Of a stretch of DNA of 64,000 bases, positions 58,920 to 64,000 are shown one piece after another. This DNA is from Datisca glomerata (lineage: Eukaryota > Streptophyta > Magnoliopsida > Cucurbitales > Datiscaceae), in the NCBI GenBank assembly GCA_003255025.1, contig QANY01004032.1, positions 937,166-1,001,165 of the forward strand, read 5' to 3'. Below the pieces are notes generated by a model, which was given only the letters and a program-made list of their open reading frames with translations, searched no databases and was not told the origin of the DNA. Positions within the stretch are counted from its first letter, which is position 1. Each line of letters opens with the position of its first letter. The position numbers and the translations under genes are program-made.

Positions 58920-59720
58920 CGCTTCTAAGAAAATAACGAGACATGCTTGCTTGGAGCTATACAGAAATGTTGGATTGGATCCTAACATGGTGTGTCATGA
59001 TTTGAACGTGCAAGCTCGGACAGTTCCGATTAAACAAGCTAAATGCAACTTTCATCCAGAGGTCAAGCAACAAGTTAAGATAGATGCGCAGAAACTCATA
59101 AATGTTGGATTCATTAAGCCCATCAAACATTCGGATTGGTTGGTGAACATAAGGAAAAAGAATGGGGAAGTCAAGATATGCGTCGATTTTAGGGACCTCA
59201 ACCATGCAAGCCGAAAAGATGAGTTTCCTCTTCTAAATATGAACATTCTTACGGACGCTAGGACCCGTCATTACATGTTGTCTTTCATGGATATATTCAA
59301 CGGCTATAACCAAATCAAAATGTCAATTAAAGACGCGGAGAAAACACCATTGTGAACCACGTTAAAAAAATTTACTACACAATGACGCCCCTTGGTTTAA
59401 AGAATGCCGGAGCCAAATACCAGCGAGCAATGCCAGCCTTTTTTCATGACATGATGAGGAAGGAAATTGAGGACTACGTTGATGATATGGGGTAAAGTTA
59501 AAAACACGCAACACCCATTTCCAAACACTCGTAAGAGTGTTCTGAAGATGTCGGTTGTACAATCTCAAGATGAATGTAAAGAAGTGCGCTTTCAGAGTCA
59601 CTGTTGGTAAGTTTCTTGGTTTATTGTGCACCAAAGAGGAATAGATGTTGATCCGAAAAAGATGGGAATGATCACAACATCCATCCCTCCAGCTAATAAA
59701 AAAAGTTGAAGAAATTTTTT
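58920..59720 (+). pseudogene. gypsy D reverse transcriptase
   Basis: The open part 58951-59355 reads KLINVGFIKPIKHSDWLVNI, KKNGEVKICVDFRDLNHA and YMLSFMDIFNGYNQIKMS, the N-terminal RT motifs. It stops by TGA at 59353-59355. In other frames the MTPLGLKNAGAKYQRAM-like and YVDDMV-like segments follow (59380-59500), then the NLKMNVKKCAFRV-like segment (near 59560-59600). No intact frame. Confidence 0.87.
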
Positions 59721-59799
59721 GGCAAATTTTCATAGATACGTCACTTCATTCTAGGATTGGCTGCCGCGATAACAAAAATCACACCGCTTCTAAAGAAAG

Positions 59800-60720
59800 G
59801 AAAGAGATTTTAATGGGATACAGAGCGCCAACAAACCTACCGACTATCCAAAAATTAGTCATGAATTTCCCAACTCTGAAAGCACCAACAGGAGGAACTC
59901 CCTTGAGGATATATTTGGCATGCACTCACAAAACAGTCAGAGCGTTACTATCGTAAGAAGATGAGACGGAGGGAACACCTGATCCATCACGTGAGCATGC
60001 AATTGAAAGGAGCTGAAGAGCGGTATTTGAAAATAGAGAAAGCATGTGTCTCTCTGATATATGCTTCCCAGAGGCTGCAACATTATTTCTCTCACACAAA
60101 TTTCACATCAGGACCAAGACTGGCCCAATTCGATACCTCCTGATTAGACCTGTACTGCCAGGATGATTAGCAAGGTGTCTCCCACAATTATCTAGATGTG
60201 ACATAACTTGCGTCACACCAAAGCAAATCAAGGGCAAGCTATCGTGGAGATGCTGGCAAAATACACTAGCGAAGATAGACCAACCAAAGAAAACTCCTCT
60301 TTTGAAGAAATCATGCTATCTGGAGCTGTTGTGACATTGGTTTAGCAATTTGATGGCTCCTCGAATTCTATGACAGGAGGGGTGAGAATAGTCCGAACTG
60401 ATCTAAAAGGGAAAACAGTTTCCATAACATGCAAGCTCGATTTTCCTTGCATAAATAATATTGTAGAATATGAGGCTTTTACCTTAGGACTTTATATGGC
60501 AAAAAAGCTGGGAGCAACAAAGGTCAAGGTAATTATGGACTCGAATTTGGTGGTGAACCAGTCCTTGGGAGAGTACGCAGTGGGATTAGCAACCTTGGCA
60601 CCATACAGAACCTTAGCCCAGTAGCTCATAGCCACCTTTGACTCAGTATCGCCAGGACATATACCCAGCCACGAACCGGTACGCGGACGCAGTTGCAACC
60701 GTAAAAGACTAGCCATTAAA
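59800..60720 (+). pseudogene. gypsy D RNase H and second RNase H-like domain
   Basis: RNase H pieces occur at 59870-60150 (LRIYLACTHKTVRALLS, then EERYLKIEKACVSLIYASQRLQHYF). The open segment 60370-60624 reads NIVEYEAFTLGLYMAKKLG and VKVIMDSNLVVNQSLGEY, the second, archaeal-type RNase H domain that Tat elements carry. The frame ends in TAG at 60624. Confidence 0.8.
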
Positions 60721-61135
60721 ACAGTGGGCAGCGCCCAAATGGTTATTTTTTACTTTAGTTTCAGGCCTGGATATTTTTTATGTTAGTCTGGGCCGATGGT
60801 CTATTTATTTACATTACTTTGATGCAAACTACTCAATTAGATAAATAGACCATTATATGAAAATAAAAGAAAAATGACCCAAAAATTATAATTTACATGA
60901 ATGGTCGAATTTTATAATGACATCTTTAAAACTTAAAAAATATTGCAAATAAACGAGATTGCCCCACTAATAATGGGCCTTATTAGCGTAACAACCCCAA
61001 CACAAAAATATTATGTAATTTATAGATATATTTTTATGATATATAATAATATATTGTGTTATGCATATTTACCGTAATATATTTTAATATATTATAAATA
61101 TATCATAGTATATATATATACACTCCCATAGTTAA
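60721..61135. other. AT-rich insertion in gypsy D
   Basis: About 415 bp of AT-rich sequence interrupts the gypsy reading between the second RNase H and the integrase pieces. It begins near GGGCAGCGCCC and ends near a TATATATATATA run. No terminal repeat could be matched, so the type is unknown. Confidence 0.4.
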
Positions 61136-61339
61136 GGAAAGGCTGCCGATGAAGGATGAAAAGGAAAAGACGGATTGAAGGGATCGTATAAAACATTCGT
61201 TGACTATACCGGGCAGAGGCGGCAATTAAGGATCTGAAAGACTACACTCTCTGATACAAAGAGAACTCTATAAACGACTCTCAAGAGGAACCTTAGTGTT
61301 GTGTATTAGTTCAGATCAGGATCACCTAATTTTGACACA

Positions 61340-61754
61340 AACCCACTAGCATACATGTGATACTGACCACGTAGTGAGGTTGCTCAAGAGAGGGTACTAT
61401 TGGCCAGAGTTGAAGAAAGATGCAGATGAAATCAAGTTTCATGCCCGCAAAGCTCAAAGATTCCCACAAACCATGAGGCTCTCACTACGGAAACTTCTAA
61501 AGATTGGAGGGTTCCGTCTAATAATTACATCTTGCACATGACACTCCCATCCAAATCAAAGGAAGCATATTGATTGAAGATCCTAGCCAAGAGATACACA
61601 CTTAAGGGTAATGTTTTGTTTCGAAATGTATTTAATGGCCAACCGTTACGACGCCTGGATTAAGGAAGTGCTATAAGAAACTCACTCTGGCGAGTCCGGA
61701 GAGCACCAAGGCAAGAAGAAACTATACAGACAACTATTGAATCTGGGTTATTTT
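61340..61754 (+). pseudogene. gypsy D integrase zinc-binding fragments
   Basis: Near 61365-61450 the sequence reads HVVRLLKRGYYWPELKKDA with nearby Cys and His, the H-H-C-C zinc-binding start of integrase. A second piece at about 61640-61750 reads RNSLWRV or SGEHQGKKKLYRQLL then NLGYF, also like an integrase H-x-G-x-H-x-G segment. Two such pieces suggest a duplication or a composite of two copies. Confidence 0.5.
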
Positions 61755-62293
61755 TGTTGGTGATTACGGCGCGTACACGACGGAAACGTGAGATAAGATG
61801 ATTTTTTAAAAAATTAAATTTTTAATAAAAGATGAATATTTTAGTAAAATAAAATCGTGGAACGCTATGATAACAAAAAAAACTTGTTATCGAGAACTCA
61901 TTCTCAATCAGTTAGTATCCATTATATTTTTGAATATTAAATTAACATATAAGGTTAAGAATCATATACCCCTTGTAGTCTAAATCAAGCGCCCTCACGA
62001 AACAGATCGATTCTCCCGTTCCCATGAAATCGTTTCAACGTTCAGCAGACTCCAAGATCCACACCAAGATCTTTCAAGTCAATTCTCACGGCACTAGAAC
62101 GTGTATGGTCATGTAGAATATAAGGAAGACATTTTTGTGAGATGATTCTCTAAAAGAACGTGATGATGATTTTTTAGAGATTTTGATTAACTCTTAATCG
62201 TAGAAAAAACCACTTTTTAAGAAATTGTGTTCTTCTCTCAAGCTCTTAATTAGAACTAATGTTCTATTTGATCGATTGATGATTTGATCTACT

Positions 62294-62701
62294 TAGGGGA
62301 GTGCACGGGACGAGACGAGACAATTTTTTAGCCTTTTTATCCCGTCCCGATTGAGACGGGACAATTTTTTTAAGTCTCGTCCCATCCCGTGTTGAGGGGA
62401 AATCACGAGCAGAACGGGGGTCGGCACGGGACGGGGGGTCGGGATGGGTATTTTAGGTTAAAAAATTAAAGGTTAAAAATTAAAAAATTAAGGGTTAAAA
62501 TTAAAAAAATTTAAGGTCAAATTATTAAAAAATAGAAAAGTTGGGCTATTTATGAAAGATCAGGACGAGACGGGACAAGTCGAGACCAAATTTTTTGTCC
62601 CGTGTCCCATCCCGCCAAGGGTAAAGTTCTTGTCCCGTCCCGCTCGGTTCAGGACAGTTTTTCGGGTGGGACGGGTTTTTCGGGACAGTTGCACACCCCT
62701 A
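62294..62701. mobile_element. hAT-type MITE, 408 bp, inside LTR-like copy 2
   Basis: Ends are TAGGGGAGTGCACGGGAC and, at the right, GTTGCACACCCCTA, an imperfect terminal inverted repeat (TAGGGG(T/A)GTGCA). Flanks GATCTACT (62286-62293) and GATCAACT (62702-62709) form an 8-bp target duplication with one mismatch. Copy 1 of the LTR-like sequence lacks this insert at the same place, which independently supports insertion. Interior is rich in GGGACGAGAC and its complement. Confidence 0.85.
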
Positions 62702-62814
62702 GATCAACTGATGTCATTAGAATAAAATTTGTATCTTATTCTAGATAATGACGTATAAGATATTTAGGAATAATTAAAAATTAAAAATAATATTTAATTT
62801 TAAATTACTCAATA

Positions 62815-62975
62815 CAGTGAGACTCATTGTATAATAGTGTACAACTGCAGTGCCACGTGGCATTATAGTGTGCCGTGAGGCAGCAGTGTGCCTCACGGCA
62901 CCACTGTAGTGCCATATGGTACTACGTTGTTGCACCCCCACTACTGTAGCACCATGTGGCACTACAGTAGTCCAT
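62815..62975. repeat. palindromic block in LTR-like copy 2
   Basis: Several units of the type ACTGTAGTGCCATATGG and their complements lie side by side. The outer-most hairpin has perfect 10-bp arms ACTACTGTAG (62940-62949) and CTACAGTAGT (62962-62971), at the place matching the 12-bp hairpin in copy 1. Confidence 0.8.
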
Positions 62976-64000
62976 GTCAATCTCTGATACCCAATCAGTG
63001 ATTGACACGTAATAATTATTATAAATTAAATATTTATTTTAATAAGATAAATATCTAGATATCAGTTAATTCAAAATTAACATATTTGATTACCCCTATC
63101 AACTATATTATCTGTTATTTCACAAATAACAGATTTAGTTGATCTGAAATATTATCTAATAATAATTTAATTATCTAATTTCATAAATTAGATATTTTGT
63201 CTCACTTATCGATAATTAAAAAATAATCGATAATTATATATATATATTAATTCCAAAAATTACATTTATATATATAAATAATTCAATAAATTAATCACAC
63301 ATAATTATCTCATAATTATGTATTTGCCCAAGAATAAAAATTCATTTGCAAGTTAGTCTTTTTCTCATATCCTGAAATATTCACGCCCTAGGCTGCGCAG
63401 TATAGAGGTGACTTGGGGAGCATAGACCTATAATCCTAATCTCTAATAAACCAGCTTATTAATTTAACTATTTAATTAAATAATCTTATTTATTGATTCC
63501 ATTATTACTCCACTATAAATATGAAATTGCACTCTTAGAGATTGTAAATTGTATTTATAGAGTTTTCTCGTGTAGTCCACTGATATAATCAATTCACGAA
63601 GTTCTATTATTTAATTATTGGTTCGTAAATTAGAACTGGTCAAAATTATTGTTTTACCCTTCTAATTACCTCTTGATCCTTAAGTACCATTAATCCACTA
63701 GTGAGTGACTAATTTATAATCTTATTATAATTTTGAACTCAATAACCATTCAGTTCCAGAGTTAACATTTAAGGGAACCAATATACGATCCGTTAGAAAA
63801 ACTTGGATTCCAAATCTTGTAAGATCATGTTCCCAGCCATCCATATCACTGAATTCTCCAAAACAAAAGTTACTAGCCTATTTTACAAACAAACCTTAAT
63901 GGGTGAATCAAAAGATCTAGCAGATATGCATATGAGTTCATGACTATTCATGATTTAGACTAATCTACATATGATCATCAATTTTGATGTGTATTAAATC

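Larger units (their letters stand above)
57651..61754 (+). mobile_element. Ty3/gypsy Tat-like element D, pol region, degenerate
   Basis: Protease, RT, RNase H, a second RNase H-like domain and integrase zinc-binding pieces follow on the + strand. The second RNase H-like domain and the RT style point to the Tat group. It is cut at about 61754 by the inverted LTR-like copy 2, in the same way element B is cut by copy 1. An AT-rich insertion of about 415 bp (60720-61135) lies inside. Confidence 0.82.
61755..64000 (-). repeat. LTR-like sequence, copy 2 (continues past window end)
   Basis: On the minus strand it ends CCAACA at 61755, and from 61800 to the window end it matches copy 1 (11080-12790) in inverted orientation. 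Compared with copy 1 it carries an extra 408-bp MITE and an expanded palindromic block (62815-62975). The start of the LTR should lie beyond 64000. Confidence 0.6.

Overview
The window is nuclear DNA of a flowering plant, almost certainly a eudicot. It is AT-rich and intron-bearing, with GT-AG splice sites, and it is dominated by plant transposable elements: Ty1/copia, Ty3/gypsy of the Tat type, L1-like LINEs, tRNA-derived SINEs, hAT, PIF/Harbinger and Helitron. Only one gene reads as fully intact: a 19-exon VPS8 homologue on the + strand (23630-41908). It encodes about 1971 residues of the endosomal CORVET tethering subunit, and all splice phases close. A broken UTP7/WDR46-type nucleolar gene (47131-43711, minus strand) lies tail to tail with it.

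Layout. 1-3253: 3' part of a decayed copia element, then a probable LTR and a LINE scrap (to about 4330). 4377-10680: minus-strand Tat-like gypsy element made of 3' LTR, polypurine tract, an antisense (+ strand) gag-unrelated ORF, a 48-bp tandem repeat, then integrase, RNase H and RT. It is cut at its 5' side by a roughly 2-kb LTR-like sequence (10681-about 12790). 12870-14121: hAT-like non-autonomous element carrying a CT minisatellite and a 58-codon ORF. 15699-19386: second copia element. 19387-about 23000: decayed PIF/Harbinger with both its transposase and its SANT/Myb-like gene. 23630-41908: VPS8, whose large introns hold LINE fragments in both orientations and a SINE. 43711-47131: UTP7 pseudogene. 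49860-53130: minus-strand copia. 53575-61754: + strand Tat-like gypsy fragment, split by an AT-rich block with Helitron-like elements. 61755-64000: second copy of the 2-kb LTR-like sequence, inverted relative to the first, carrying a 408-bp hAT MITE with an 8-bp target duplication.

Functionally, VPS8 is the only gene I would expect to make a working product. Everything else is a mobile-element relic or a pseudogene, with many in-frame stops that look like C-to-T decay (Trp or Gln codons turned to stops). I found no rRNA gene, no intact tRNA gene and no CRISPR array. The features most likely to repay a second look are the antisense-ORF architecture of the Tat-like element, the conserved hairpin shared by the two inverted LTR-like copies, the ORF inside the hAT-like element, and the internally deleted UTP7 copy.
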